From Echinicola marina (lineage in GTDB: Bacteria; Bacteroidota; Bacteroidia; Cytophagales; Cyclobacteriaceae), in assembly GCF_020463795.1 (NCBI RefSeq), contig NZ_CP080025.1, positions 4,151,501 to 4,215,500 of the forward strand: a DNA stretch of 64,000 nucleotides. The letters are read 5' to 3'. Within the stretch, counting starts at the first letter, position 1; each line of letters starts with the position of its first letter. Below are positions 1-8,878 of the stretch, one piece after another. The notes under the pieces were generated by a model. The model ran no database searches, was not told where the DNA came from, and saw only the letters and a program-made list of their open reading frames with translations. A program made the position numbers and the translations under genes.

Positions 1-698
1 ATAAAACAGGTTTCGTATTTGGAAAAGTATATTTCAGAGATAGAGAATGACTTTTCAGGGACCACCACCTTATTACTAAATAACACGAGAATAGTTGAGT
101 TGCAGTCCCTGAAAAAAATGATGAAATTTTTCAGGCCTTTGTATTGGATCGAATAGGAAATAAAAAAAAGCACGCAAAGGAAATATTTGAACTTACTGGT
201 CATGTTCAATACCTAGGAATTTCTATTAAAGAAATTAGATCAAAATTTGAAAGTACCCAAGCTTCATATAAAAATTGGCAACTGAGGTGGAATGAGGAAA
301 TTTGGCACCTTAACAAATTTGTTTTAGAGTATATAATACAATATCAAGATAATATGGGGAGCCTTGTAGAGGAAATCATTGAAATCAAATCAAAGTTTTC
401 CGGAAATGATGGTATCAATCGTGAAACTCAGAAATTAATTTCCCATTATATTTTACCTATAGAAAGGATTATCCAAAGTCATTTAAGTTTTGACAAAAAA
501 GACCAGTTCCTTATCCAAATAATAACGATTACACAGAGGCTTCAAATTCTAGGAGAAGAAAAATGGTATCTTACTTCATCTACCATTAAAATACTAACAC
601 ATTACATTGATACTATCAACCATACCTTAAAATCTGCGGAACAAAATGTTAGCTATTTGTCCAAAAGTGCAATTAGGACCTATTTCGATTTTAAATAG
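1..698 (+). pseudogene. Unrecognised helical protein, apparently frameshifted and cut by the window edge
   Basis: I do not recognise this protein. Frame 1 is open from the window edge to the stop at 151-153, and frame 3 is open from 99 to 698. The two frames meet at a run of seven A (112-118); with eight A they would join as LKKNDEIFQAFVLDRIG and read as one continuous protein. The part after 144 (184 residues if a TTG start is used) is rich in charged and aromatic residues, predicted helical, and has no signal peptide or membrane segment. A start at the TTG of 144 is unattractive because good coding sequence lies upstream of it. Either a real one-base loss or a sequencing error explains the break. 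Function unknown. Confidence 0.45.
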
Positions 699-1002
699 AA
701 AATAGCTGTTCCAAAAATTAAAGGATAATTAAACTAAAAATTCCTACAAGATGTGTTAGGTATTTTATCTCGATAAATTGAGATTTTTTTATTCAGGTTT
801 ATTTCTTGAGAATACAAAGGCCGAATCCTTTTACCATGTCTTTTATGACAGTATAAAGAGAGTGTTGGAGGTAAGGTGGGTTTTGAATATTTCCAAGAAT
901 AAATTTACCTGAAGGCAACGTATCCCCAAGACATCCCCTAAGTAGATGGTAGAAAGATGCTAGGGAGATGAGGGGGGAGGGAAGTTTAATCGGTTAATTG
1001 TT

Positions 1003-1055
1003 GAACTGTCGAACTGTCGAACTGTCGAATTGGGGAATTGAGGAATTGTGAATTG
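1003..1055. repeat. Short tandem repeats GAACTGTC x3 and GAATTG x4
   Basis: Three perfect tandem copies of GAACTGTC (1003-1026) run directly into four GAATTG units separated by one or two G/A/T bases (1027-1055). No coding frame uses them. Confidence 0.75.
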
Positions 1056-1177
1056 GGAGGGGAGTTTGGTAAGGGAGTAAAGTGTGTGTTGACTGTTGGA
1101 GATGAGATTGCATTGGAATGAAGGATAAAAGTAGCTGAGTCAGAGACTCAGTTTTAGGTGGTCCTGCACCTGTGCGA

Positions 1178-1216
1178 CGTGGCGTAGCTCAGCTGGCAGG
1201 ACAACAGATTCGTATT
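1178..1216 (+). tRNA. Possible 5' half of a decayed tRNA-Thr(CGT)
   Basis: The stretch GGCGTAGCTCAGCTGGCAGG has the layout of a tRNA acceptor end and D-arm, and the following ACAGATTCGTATTAC resembles the anticodon arm of a tRNA with anticodon CGT (loop TTCGTAT). The 3' side of the anticodon stem does not pair and no T-arm follows, so this is at best a remnant. Such halves are left where an element integrates into or excises from a tRNA gene; that origin is inference. Confidence 0.3.
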
Positions 1217-1583
1217 ACTTTTGGGATGGAGCTTTAGAGGGAGTAAAGAGGAGATATAGAGGGAACATCGAGGAGACGTAGTGGGAACGTCTAGGGAACG
1301 TCCAAATTTTATTTGGTGGTTTTGGAGGGGTAAAGGGCCTGCCCTTCAAGCTGGCTGCTCGCTAAAAATAGTCACTGACTGATTTTTTCAGGCTCGTTAC
1401 TTCTATGTGGGATGTTTTATTTGTTTTGGGGATTCTTTGGTTTTGAAGGAAACATGAATTGTCAATAGGATTTGTAATGAGTTTTAAACCCAAGAAAAAG
1501 CCTCATAAGGAAAAAGGGAAATTAATTATATTATTGCCTAATCCATTTTCTGAATACTCATTTTTGTCAATTAAAACTTCCTT

Positions 1584-2378
1584 TCATTGATTGATCCATT
1601 TTCTGAATGCCTTTACCTTTTTTTGGCTGATTATTACCGACTGGGTGGATTTTGGAATTAGTTCCAATTTTATCTTTCCATACCCTGCGGGTTCAAAATG
1701 TTTACAGGCATCATAATGGACTATGGTTTGGCGGTTGGCCCTGAAAAAATCATCCTCATCCAGGAATGCTTCAAGGTCATCCAGACTATAATTGCAAGTA
1801 TATTTTTCTTGATCGTAAGTAATAACCTGCACCAATTCTCCGGTTCGGAAAATATGGCTGATCATTGTTTGTTGTAAGGGGATTTTTTTATGCCCCGAAT
1901 GAACTACCAAAATATTTCTGCCCTTCTTTAAATTATTTGGACTGTCCGAATATTGGTTTATGAGGTATAAACAGGTATAATACAGGTTCACCAAAAGCAC
2001 AAATATGCTTATCTGTGGATAAGAAAATCCTTCCTTGTCCAGTAGAATATCGGGGAAATAGGCCCGGACCAGCTTTGCCAGATACAGTTCAAGTAAAAGG
2101 GGACAGGCCAGCCCCAGGAATAATTGACTGAATGTTCTGGTAAAGGGCCTTGACCGCCAATCACTGACCTTGTCGAGATGTAAGGTTACCCTTAATATGA
2201 GCTCCATAAGGAGGAAGCAAAGCAGGGTATAAAGGCAGAAATTTACTAATGTTTCTGAGTAATGAATCTTGATATACCTGCTTAAGAAAGCCTTTTGTAT
2301 GCATAGAAATAAGGCATAGGCTGCAGACAGTGATATCCTGAAATAAATATCATTGTATGGGTAATGAAATCTGGTCAC
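1584..2378 (-). CDS. Membrane-anchored LytTR-domain DNA-binding regulator
   Basis: 264 residues. The N-terminal ~150 residues hold about four hydrophobic segments (around 13-30, 45-63, 85-105, 120-140), so the protein is probably anchored in the inner membrane. Residues ~160-264 match the LytTR DNA-binding fold: after a KKIPLQQ beta strand come VQVITYDQEKY, the LDDLEAFL helix, and the typical FFRANRQTIVHYDAC strand-turn ending in ISQKKVKAFRKWI. LytTR proteins with their own membrane domain are common one-component regulators in Bacteroidota; the signal is unknown. It is divergent from the RteC-like gene (217 bp apart), and the spacer has an 8-bp inverted pair (GGTGAAGT 2416, ACTTCACC 2494) that could be an operator. 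A role in regulating the neighbouring conjugation module is inference. Confidence 0.8.
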   Translation of the reverse strand: MTRFHYPYNDIYFRISLSAAYALFLCIQKAFLSRYIKIHYSETLVNFCLYTLLCFLLMELILRVTLHLDKVSDWRSRPFTRTFSQLFLGLACPLLLELYLAKLVRAYFPDILLDKEGFSYPQISIFVLLVNLYYTCLYLINQYSDSPNNLKKGRNILVVHSGHKKIPLQQTMISHIFRTGELVQVITYDQEKYTCNYSLDDLEAFLDEDDFFRANRQTIVHYDACKHFEPAGYGKIKLELIPKSTQSVIISQKKVKAFRKWINQ

Positions 2379-2595
2379 AAAATTTCCAGTTTAGATTGAA
2401 AAATATTCCCTGAATGGTGAAGTTCCAATCAACAGTCCCGACTGGGCATTATAATTCGCCGGCATAGGGTTCTACTTCAGCAGTAATTGATCATACTTCA
2501 CCGTTTTTGTCATTATATACTCGAAATTCTAACGTTCAGTTCCGATAAATTTATGTTTCTACCAAAATCATTTTTTAAATAAAAAACGGAATACT

Positions 2596-3429
2596 ATGAA
2601 CATGAAAGCATTTTGTAACACCAGATATGATGAGATGATGGCCCAAATAAGAAAAATTCAGGATTCACGATATCCTCCCATAAAGGAAGGAGAAGTCGGT
2701 TTCACTACGGTTAACCACTTTATGTCCGAGTTAAAAGCTTATATATTGGAAATGGGTTTTGAAGACAAGGAAAATGAGATCGCCTTTTTTAAGGAAATAA
2801 AGCCGAGGTTTGAGGCACATCAGATATTTTTTCGCGAATGCTTCCTCATCCAAAATAGTTTGCTGAACAATGATGAGAACAGAAGGGTGGAATTGCAACA
2901 ACAGCTGACGGTGATAAAAAAGCATTTCAGGAAACACCACTTTCTATACGGTTACTTCCGTCTGGAGAAATCCACTCTGGACCACTGGCTATTTTTGCGA
3001 AATGTTAAGGATATTCCTTTTATCACCCATCGCTCAATTATCCATATGGATACCCGCTTTGAAACGATAGGCAGCTACCGCTTTGCCAAGTTTCTTGCCT
3101 ATGAACGCTTGAAAAAGGAAATTGAAAGGTTCCTGGAGAAAGACAATAATCCAATACAATTAAATGACCGTCCCATGATCCAGTGGACAGGGCAGAAGGT
3201 ACAGCTGGTGGAATTGCTTTATGCCCTTAAGGTAGCCGGGGTATTCAATAATGGACAGGCAGAGCTTAAGGCGCTTGCAGAAAGCCTGGAAAGGATGTTT
3301 GGTGTGCAAATAGGGGATGTCTACCGCATATTCCAGGAAATACGCTTACGGAAAAAGGGCAGAACGGTGTTTTTGGACAGTTTGAAACAGAAATTGGAAA
3401 ACTATATGGAAGAAGGGGATGGGATGTGA
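2596..3429 (+). CDS. rteC: RteC-like regulator of a conjugative element
   Basis: 277 residues, matching the RteC family over most of its length: an N-terminal helical region, the central segment FLYGYFRLEKSTLDHWLFLR, then the RSIIHMDTRFETIGSYRFAK block and a C-terminal QWTGQKVQLVELLYALK helix that in the family precedes the small winged-helix-like domain with the motif IFQEIRLRKKGRT. In CTnDOT, RteC is made when tetracycline is sensed and acts as an antiterminator/activator of excision genes. Here no tetQ or rteA/rteB is adjacent, so the inducer is unknown. The start at ATG 2596 could also be the ATG two codons later. Its presence 2 kb before traE ties the region to the CTnDOT family of elements. 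Confidence 0.85.
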   Translation: MNMKAFCNTRYDEMMAQIRKIQDSRYPPIKEGEVGFTTVNHFMSELKAYILEMGFEDKENEIAFFKEIKPRFEAHQIFFRECFLIQNSLLNNDENRRVELQQQLTVIKKHFRKHHFLYGYFRLEKSTLDHWLFLRNVKDIPFITHRSIIHMDTRFETIGSYRFAKFLAYERLKKEIERFLEKDNNPIQLNDRPMIQWTGQKVQLVELLYALKVAGVFNNGQAELKALAESLERMFGVQIGDVYRIFQEIRLRKKGRTVFLDSLKQKLENYMEEGDGM

Positions 3430-3552
3430 GAATAAACATTGTCAAATTATTATCGGTTTCTATTTTCTTTTATGGGTACTGAACATAAGTTCTTCACCGA
3501 TTCTTGCTAGTTTTGCGGTAGTTTTTCGGTTAAATTTTAGCGCCTTATTGGT

Positions 3553-4521
3553 ATGGTTTATTTATTATTTGTGATAGGCTTGGCCCTTTTGATAAAAGGT
3601 GCGGATTTTCTGGTGGATGGCTCTTCTTCCATTGCAAAAGAATTTCAAATTCCTGAATTGGTTATCGGGCTTACCATAGTTTCCTTTGGGACCAGCATGC
3701 CTGAACTGATAGTAAACTTACTGGCAAGTTTTAGTGGGAGTTCAGAACTTGCCGTGGGAAATGTCTTTGGAAGTAATATTGCCAATGTACTTTTGATTCT
3801 TGGCGTGGCGGCCTTGATCAAACCCTTGCCAATACAAAGAAGTATTTATTATACAGAAATCCCTATCTCCTTGGCTGCTACGTTTATGGTGGGGTTTCTC
3901 GCCAATGCCAATCTTTTTCTGGATATTCCAGGGCTATCATTGAGTCGTGCTGATGGCGGTATCCTGCTTTTTTTCTTTGGCCTTTTCATGGCCTATATCT
4001 ATGCGGTTTCTAAATCCAAAAGTGGCCAAATGGATATGGCATCTTCAGATGCTACCATGGAATTATTGCCAAGAGCTAAATCAGTAATATATATAGTAGG
4101 TGGTGTATTGGCACTTTTCCTAGGGGGGAAATGGGTGGTTGATGGTGCCGTGGAAATTGCCACCCTTATGGGACTAAGTGAAACATTCATTGGCCTAACT
4201 GTAGTGGCCGTGGGAACATCCCTTCCCGAACTGGTGACTTCTGCAGTGGCAGCTAAAAAAGGCCAGGCGGATATTGCAGTCGGGAATGTAGTAGGTTCCA
4301 ATATTTTTAACATTTTATGGATTTTGGGACTTAGTGCGTTGATTCAGCCCTTGCCTTTTACAGTGGTGTCCAACATGGATATTTTAGTAGTGGTATTCTC
4401 AAGCACCTTGTTGTTACTTGCGGTAATATTTGGACGTGAATCCAAAATCAACTACTGGCATGGTCTTTTTTTTCTTTTATGTTATGTTATTTACTTGATA
4501 TTCTTGGTCAAAAGAGGATAG
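3553..4521 (+). CDS. Calcium/sodium antiporter (CaCA family, YrbG-like)
   Basis: 322 residues, about ten membrane segments arranged as two inverted halves. Each half carries the alpha-repeat signature of K+-dependent Na+/Ca2+ exchangers: GTSMPELIVNLLAS with GNVFGSNIANVLLILG (residues ~50-92), and GTSLPELVTSAVAA with GNVVGSNIFNILWILG (~220-260). The acidic Glu in each GTS.PE motif binds the cation in the family. Length is normal and the gene looks intact. The product exports Ca2+ from the cytoplasm in exchange for Na+ or H+. It stands alone between rteC and the tra operon, so it may be cargo of the element or ordinary chromosomal sequence between two element fragments; the sequence does not decide this. 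Confidence 0.9.
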   Translation: MVYLLFVIGLALLIKGADFLVDGSSSIAKEFQIPELVIGLTIVSFGTSMPELIVNLLASFSGSSELAVGNVFGSNIANVLLILGVAALIKPLPIQRSIYYTEIPISLAATFMVGFLANANLFLDIPGLSLSRADGGILLFFFGLFMAYIYAVSKSKSGQMDMASSDATMELLPRAKSVIYIVGGVLALFLGGKWVVDGAVEIATLMGLSETFIGLTVVAVGTSLPELVTSAVAAKKGQADIAVGNVVGSNIFNILWILGLSALIQPLPFTVVSNMDILVVVFSSTLLLLAVIFGRESKINYWHGLFFLLCYVIYLIFLVKRG

Positions 4522-4717
4522 GCAAGTCATTACTCCGTTTTATATGCAGAACTGGCTGTTTATGAATTTAAATAAGATGGTTTACTCCTATAAGTGGTCG
4601 TTTTGTTAGCTACTTTTTTTATGACCAATGTATTTTTTTTAAAAATTAGAGACGTGATTTTTTGTCCCATGTAGGGTGTAACTTGTGAATTTTTTATTGC
4701 TGACTTTTTGAGATTTG

Positions 4718-5080
4718 ATGCATCATCAAACCAAAAAGGATATGATCGATAGGGTTATCAGCAATCCTGAATTTTGGAGGACGGCAGGTGTTTTTCTTGC
4801 CCTTTACTATTGTATCGTCCTGGCCATAGTATTTGGTCCCGCTTTATTGTGCTCCTGGAGGAAAAAAGTTAGCAGAACTGAAGGTTGGGAAGGGGAGCCT
4901 TCCAATTCGGAATTCTGCAAAGCCTTCCAGGAATACGCCCAAGTATACCAAAGTTTAGGGTCTCCCAAATTCAATGAGGGACGGCTGCTCATCCCATCCC
5001 ATATCCAATTGGATCTGCTATCAAAGCAACCTTTCTGCCAGGTGGTGGAAAGGGAAAAGTCAACACCTAAACCTTCTTAA
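4718..5080 (+). CDS. Hypothetical single-pass membrane protein preceding traE
   Basis: 121 residues from an in-frame TTG at 4715, but the ATG at 4718 is the better start (120 residues). One membrane segment lies at about residues 22-43 (VFLALYYCIVLAIVFGPALL), followed by a basic stop-transfer sequence (CSWRKK), so the C-terminal ~75 residues are probably cytoplasmic. It ends 2 bp before traE and so begins the tra operon. I do not recognise a family. Small membrane proteins in this position occur in Bacteroidota conjugative elements, but no function is assigned. Confidence 0.7.
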   Translation: MHHQTKKDMIDRVISNPEFWRTAGVFLALYYCIVLAIVFGPALLCSWRKKVSRTEGWEGEPSNSEFCKAFQEYAQVYQSLGSPKFNEGRLLIPSHIQLDLLSKQPFCQVVEREKSTPKPS

Positions 5081-5082
5081 AC

Positions 5083-5388
5083 ATGACCAACAAACAGTCG
5101 AAAATGCTGCTTTGCTGTGCCCTTTTGATGGGGATATCCCTGTCGGTAATGGGCCAGGACGGTAATGCAGGGATCATGGAGGCGACCACCAAGGTGCGCA
5201 GCTATTTCCAATCAGGGGTCAACCTGATGTATGCCATCGGGGCCATCGTCGGACTGATCGGCGCGGTAAAAGTGTTCAATAAGTGGAATTCCGGGGAGCC
5301 GGACACGGGAAAGGTAGCAGCGGCCTGGTTTGGAAGCTGCGTCTTCCTTGTCATTGTGGCCACAGTACTTACCAGTTTCTTTGGTTGA
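5083..5388 (+). CDS. traE: Conjugative transposon protein TraE (DUF4134)
   Basis: 101 residues. A signal peptide (MTNKQSKMLLCCALLMGISLSVMGQ) is followed by a short loop and two membrane segments (about 46-62 and 79-98) around the conserved KVFNKWNSGEPDTG loop. This is the DUF4134/TraE layout of CTnDOT elements, where it is comparable in size and topology to VirB2/VirB3-type small inner-membrane subunits of the mating apparatus. It begins the block of canonical genes, followed one base later by traF. Family match is clear; the structural role is known only by analogy to type IV secretion. Confidence 0.9.
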   Translation: MTNKQSKMLLCCALLMGISLSVMGQDGNAGIMEATTKVRSYFQSGVNLMYAIGAIVGLIGAVKVFNKWNSGEPDTGKVAAAWFGSCVFLVIVATVLTSFFG

Positions 5389-5389
5389 T

Positions 5390-5722
5390 ATGAAGGCTGG
5401 GCAATTAAGGATCAACAAGGGGGTGAACAGGCCTATCTCCTTTAAGGGGCTGCAGGCCCAGTATATCCTGTACCTGGGAATCGGGCTGCTGGTTTTGTTA
5501 CTGCTGTTTGCCATCGCCTATTTGTTGGGGATCTCCTTTTGGATTGCAGGTATTGGCTGTGGCTTTTTGGCCTACCTGCTTGTAGAGGGCGTGGCGGGGA
5601 TGAACAAGAAGTACGGTGAGCATGGCATGAAAAAACGCATGGCCCACCGTAGGGTGCCCAGTGGATTAAAGGTACGCGACAGGGGATTTATTAGGAAATT
5701 AAAACAAACGAAAAATGGATAG
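5390..5722 (+). CDS. traF: Conjugative transposon protein TraF (DUF4133)
   Basis: 110 residues from ATG 5390, which lies one base after the traE stop; an upstream in-frame ATG at 5330 sits inside traE and is rejected. The start RINKGVNRPISFKGLQAQYI is the hallmark of the DUF4133 family, followed by two adjacent membrane segments (about 24-46 and 50-68) and a basic C-terminal tail (KKRMAHRRVP). Size and topology resemble VirB3. It overlaps the traG start by 8 bp, so translation is probably coupled. Confidence 0.9.
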   Translation: MKAGQLRINKGVNRPISFKGLQAQYILYLGIGLLVLLLLFAIAYLLGISFWIAGIGCGFLAYLLVEGVAGMNKKYGEHGMKKRMAHRRVPSGLKVRDRGFIRKLKQTKNG

Positions 5723-8183
5723 ACTCAAGCCAAAGGAATTGGAAAACCACTTTCCCATCGGGAGGGTGGAAAGGGATTTTCTGTTGTCCCGGTCAGGGGA
5801 CATTACCGCTGGATTTGAGGTAATGCTGCCCGAGATATTTACCCAGGACAGCAAGGACTATGACTCCCAGCATGCCACCTGGAACAAGGCCATCCGGTTA
5901 TTGCCAGAGGGCCATATCTTGAACAAGCAGGATTGGTTTGTAAGGAAGGGCCATGATGGCCTGTTGCAAGATGAAAAGGCGGGGTTTCTGGACCGGAGCA
6001 GCGAACTGTTCTTCCATGAAAGGCCTTATCTGGACCACCGCTGCCATGTGTACCTCACCATGCCCAAAAAGGGTAAAAGACCGGGGGATGTGGCCAGCTC
6101 CAACCTGATCGCCCCACAGTTCCTTACCAAGGAACTGCTGGATCCCAAGCAGCTGCAAAACTTTGAAAATATCCTGGGGCAATTTTGTCAGCTATTGGCC
6201 GATGGGGGCATGGAAACCCAAAGGTTGTTGGAAGCAGATTTTCTGGGCCATAAACACCAGACAGGGATTTTGGAAAATTATCTCTTTTTGAACCCTTCAG
6301 GGAAGAAACCCCTGGTCAGGGACATCGGTTTTAAGCCCCGCTTTACCATAGGTTCCAAGGAGGTATTGCTCTTTTCCCTATGTGAACTGGACAACCTGCC
6401 CAACAAGCTGGCAGCAGAGATGGATTATGAGGCCTATAGCAATGACAGGTTTCCCTTTGTCATTGGGCAAGCTGCACCATTGGGACATTTATTGCCATTG
6501 GATCATGTCTATAACCAGTACGTGCTGATAGAAAACAAACAGGAGGTATTCAAAAAACTGGAAAGCAGGGCCCTGAGGATGCAGAGCCTTGCTGCTTACA
6601 GCAGGGAAAACCTGCATTCCCACCAGGCCATCCAAGATTACCTTAACGAGAGCATCAGTGAAGGGAGCCTGCCGGTCAGGGCCCATTTTAACATCATGTG
6701 CTGGGCATCACGACCGGAGGAAAGCAAGGAAATCCGAAATAAGGTAGGGGCAGCCTTTTCCAAAATAGATGCTTTGGCCAAGGAAGAAAGCCTCTGCGCG
6801 CCCCAGTTATTCTGGGCAGGAATACCGGGGAATTCAACAGCTTTGCCCTTCAATGAAACCTTTCTGAGCTTTGGTAAGCAGGTGTCCTGTCTTTTCAATA
6901 TGGAAACAAGCTATCTCTCCAGTCCATCTGCTTTTGGGATACGCCTTGGTGACCGGCAGACCGGAAGACCTTTGAACGTGGACATCTCCGATGAGCCCAT
7001 GAAAAGGGGCTGGATCACCAATAGGAACAAATTTATCCTCGGGCCATCGGGAAGTGGCAAGAGCTTCTTTACCAACCATATGGTAAGAAGCTACCATGCC
7101 CAAGGGGCACATGTCGTCCTGATCGATGTGGGCCATTCCTATAAAGGATTGTATGAGCTGATCGGGGGCTATTATTTTACCTACGAGGAAAATGAACCCA
7201 TCTGCTTTAACCCTTTCTATCTGGGAGGCAGACCCTTGGACACGGAGAAAAAGGAAAGCATCAAGACCCTGCTTTTGGCCCTTTGGAAAAAGGATGATGA
7301 GACCTTTACCCGCAGTGAGTATGTGGCCATTTCGAATGCCCTCGGTTCCTATTATGACAGCCTCAAGTCTGAGGATTTTCCCTGCTTTGACAGCTTCTAT
7401 ACCTTCTGTTCCACAGCATTCAAGGAGAAGCTTTTGGAACAGGGTGTCAAGGAAAAGGATTTCGATATCGACAATTTCCTGTATGTGCTGCGGCCCTATT
7501 TCAAGGGAGGGGAATTTGATTACCTGCTCAATGCCCGTAAGAATCTTGATCTGTTGGAACAACGATTCATTGTTTTCGAATTGGACAATATCAAGGACCA
7601 TCCTATCCTGTTTCCGGTGGTGACCCTGATCATTATGGAAATCTTTATTGCCAAGATGCGGAAGCTGAAAGGGGTGCGCAAGATGATCCTGATCGAGGAA
7701 GCCTGGAAGGCCATTGCCAAGGAAGGGATGGCCGAGTACATCAAATACCTTTTCAAGACGGTCAGGAAGTTCTTCGGGGAGGCAGTGGTGGTTACCCAAG
7801 AAGTAGAGGACATTATTTCCAGCCCTGTGATCAAACAGGCCATTATCAACAATTCGGACTGCAAGATCCTTTTGGACCAGTCCAAGTACCGAAACAAGTT
7901 TGACGGGATCAGGGAACTGCTGGGCCTTACCGATAAGGAAACCATGCAGATCATGTCCATCAACAAAGCCAACGAACCAGGCAGAAAGTACAAAGAGGTC
8001 TTTATTGGACTTGGACCGGTGAGCAAGGTATACAGGACTGAAGTCTCCCCAGAGGAATACCTCACCTATACAACCGAACAGCAGGAAAGGATCAGTGTGG
8101 CAGAAAGGGCAAAGGCTTTTGGCGGTAACCTGGAAAAAGGGATCGGTGCGCCTGCTGCCGAGATGAAGGGAGGTGTAGGATGA
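5715..8183 (+). CDS. traG: Conjugation ATPase TraG (VirB4-type)
   Basis: 822 residues, normal for the CTnDOT TraG family. It is the cytoplasmic AAA+ type ATPase that powers assembly of the mating pore. The N-terminal ~400 residues form the family-specific half. The ATPase half has Walker A GPSGSGKS at residues 443-450 and a Walker B MILIEEAWKA at 657-666 with the acidic pair E661/E662, followed by the VVVTQEVEDI sensor stretch and the CKILLDQSK segment typical of VirB4 proteins. No frame break is seen. It overlaps traF by 8 bp and the next gene by 4 bp (ATGA). In Bacteroidota, 'TraG' of this family means the VirB4-like enzyme, not the VirD4 coupling protein; no coupling-protein gene is present in the window. 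Confidence 0.95.
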   Translation: MDRLKPKELENHFPIGRVERDFLLSRSGDITAGFEVMLPEIFTQDSKDYDSQHATWNKAIRLLPEGHILNKQDWFVRKGHDGLLQDEKAGFLDRSSELFFHERPYLDHRCHVYLTMPKKGKRPGDVASSNLIAPQFLTKELLDPKQLQNFENILGQFCQLLADGGMETQRLLEADFLGHKHQTGILENYLFLNPSGKKPLVRDIGFKPRFTIGSKEVLLFSLCELDNLPNKLAAEMDYEAYSNDRFPFVIGQAAPLGHLLPLDHVYNQYVLIENKQEVFKKLESRALRMQSLAAYSRENLHSHQAIQDYLNESISEGSLPVRAHFNIMCWASRPEESKEIRNKVGAAFSKIDALAKEESLCAPQLFWAGIPGNSTALPFNETFLSFGKQVSCLFNMETSYLSSPSAFGIRLGDRQTGRPLNVDISDEPMKRGWITNRNKFILGPSGSGKSFFTNHMVRSYHAQGAHVVLIDVGHSYKGLYELIGGYYFTYEENEPICFNPFYLGGRPLDTEKKESIKTLLLALWKKDDETFTRSEYVAISNALGSYYDSLKSEDFPCFDSFYTFCSTAFKEKLLEQGVKEKDFDIDNFLYVLRPYFKGGEFDYLLNARKNLDLLEQRFIVFELDNIKDHPILFPVVTLIIMEIFIAKMRKLKGVRKMILIEEAWKAIAKEGMAEYIKYLFKTVRKFFGEAVVVTQEVEDIISSPVIKQAIINNSDCKILLDQSKYRNKFDGIRELLGLTDKETMQIMSINKANEPGRKYKEVFIGLGPVSKVYRTEVSPEEYLTYTTEQQERISVAERAKAFGGNLEKGIGAPAAEMKGGVG

Positions 8184-8878
8184 GCCTATCCAGAAACATT
8201 AAAATAGGATTGTTGGCCGGGCTGCTGTGTTTTGGGGCTCCCCAAATGCCCCGCACGGATGCGGCAGTGCCGGCCTATATCTTAGAGATCATCAGGCAAG
8301 GGGTAAAAAAGGCCATTGTGGCCATCGACCTGAAGATCCAACGATTGCAGAACAATACCATCTGGTTGCAGAATGCCCAGAAGGTATTGGAAAACACCTT
8401 GAACAAGCTCAAACTGGAGGAGATCGCCGAATGGGCGGAAAGACAAAAGGAGCTTTACGGGGACTATTACGAGGGACTCTGGAAGGTGAAAAGTGTCCTG
8501 ACCCAATACCAAAAAGTTAGGGACATCGCCAAAATGCAGGGGCGTCTGGTAACCGAATACCAAAAGGCCTGGGGGATCTTAGTGCGCAGTGGAAACTTCA
8601 GCCAAAAGGAGCTGCAGTGGATGGAAAAGGTCTACCTGGGTATCCTTGATCATTCGGTGCAGAACCTGGAGGAAGTGACCGGGGCCATCAATGCTTTCCA
8701 ACTCAAGATGAGTGATGGCGAACGGCTGATGATCATCGACAGGGTGGAAAAAAAGGTGCGCTTTAACCTGACGGACCTGATGCGCTTCAATGAACGGAAC
8801 CTTTTGATCAGCAGGCAGCGGTCCTATGCCAAAGGGGAAATCAAAACCTTAAATGATATCCACCATGAAAAGGATTAG
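8180..8878 (+). CDS. TraI/TrbJ-like exported conjugation protein, paralogue 1 of 3
   Basis: 232 residues with an N-terminal signal sequence (about residues 1-28, ending near TDAAVPA) and an otherwise helical, coiled-coil-prone body (IQRLQNNTIWLQNAQKVLEN). This position between traG and traJ is that of traI (TrbJ/VirB5-like) in CTnDOT. Near the C-terminus it has KMSDGERLMIIDRV, a motif shared with the next two genes (DEAERLAIIDDV and SDEERMAAIDRI), so all three are related. It overlaps traG by 4 bp and the next gene by 14 bp. Likely an exported component of the mating channel; database labels for such proteins vary between TraI-like and TerB-like, so I give no symbol. Confidence 0.75.
   Translation: MSLSRNIKIGLLAGLLCFGAPQMPRTDAAVPAYILEIIRQGVKKAIVAIDLKIQRLQNNTIWLQNAQKVLENTLNKLKLEEIAEWAERQKELYGDYYEGLWKVKSVLTQYQKVRDIAKMQGRLVTEYQKAWGILVRSGNFSQKELQWMEKVYLGILDHSVQNLEEVTGAINAFQLKMSDGERLMIIDRVEKKVRFNLTDLMRFNERNLLISRQRSYAKGEIKTLNDIHHEKD

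Larger units (their letters stand above)
699..1583. other. Gene-poor accessory stretch
   Basis: No convincing gene on either strand. The stretch holds short tandem repeats (1003-1055), a tRNA-like fragment (about 1178-1216), purine-rich degenerate sequence (1220-1330), and an imperfect inverted pair around 1356-1396 (CTCGCT ... GGCTCG). It reads like decayed mobile-element DNA. Confidence 0.5.

Noticed and set aside
1150-1175. Weak likeness of GGTGGTCCTGCACCTG to the tRNA end GGTGGGCCCACCTG at 20894, as the left attachment site
   Set aside because: Needs a 2-base gap and several mismatches over about 20 bases; not enough to call a direct repeat.
6834-7799. Long minus-strand frame of 321 residues inside traG
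   Set aside because: Antisense to an intact ATPase gene with clear motifs; composition-driven open frame in G+C-rich DNA.
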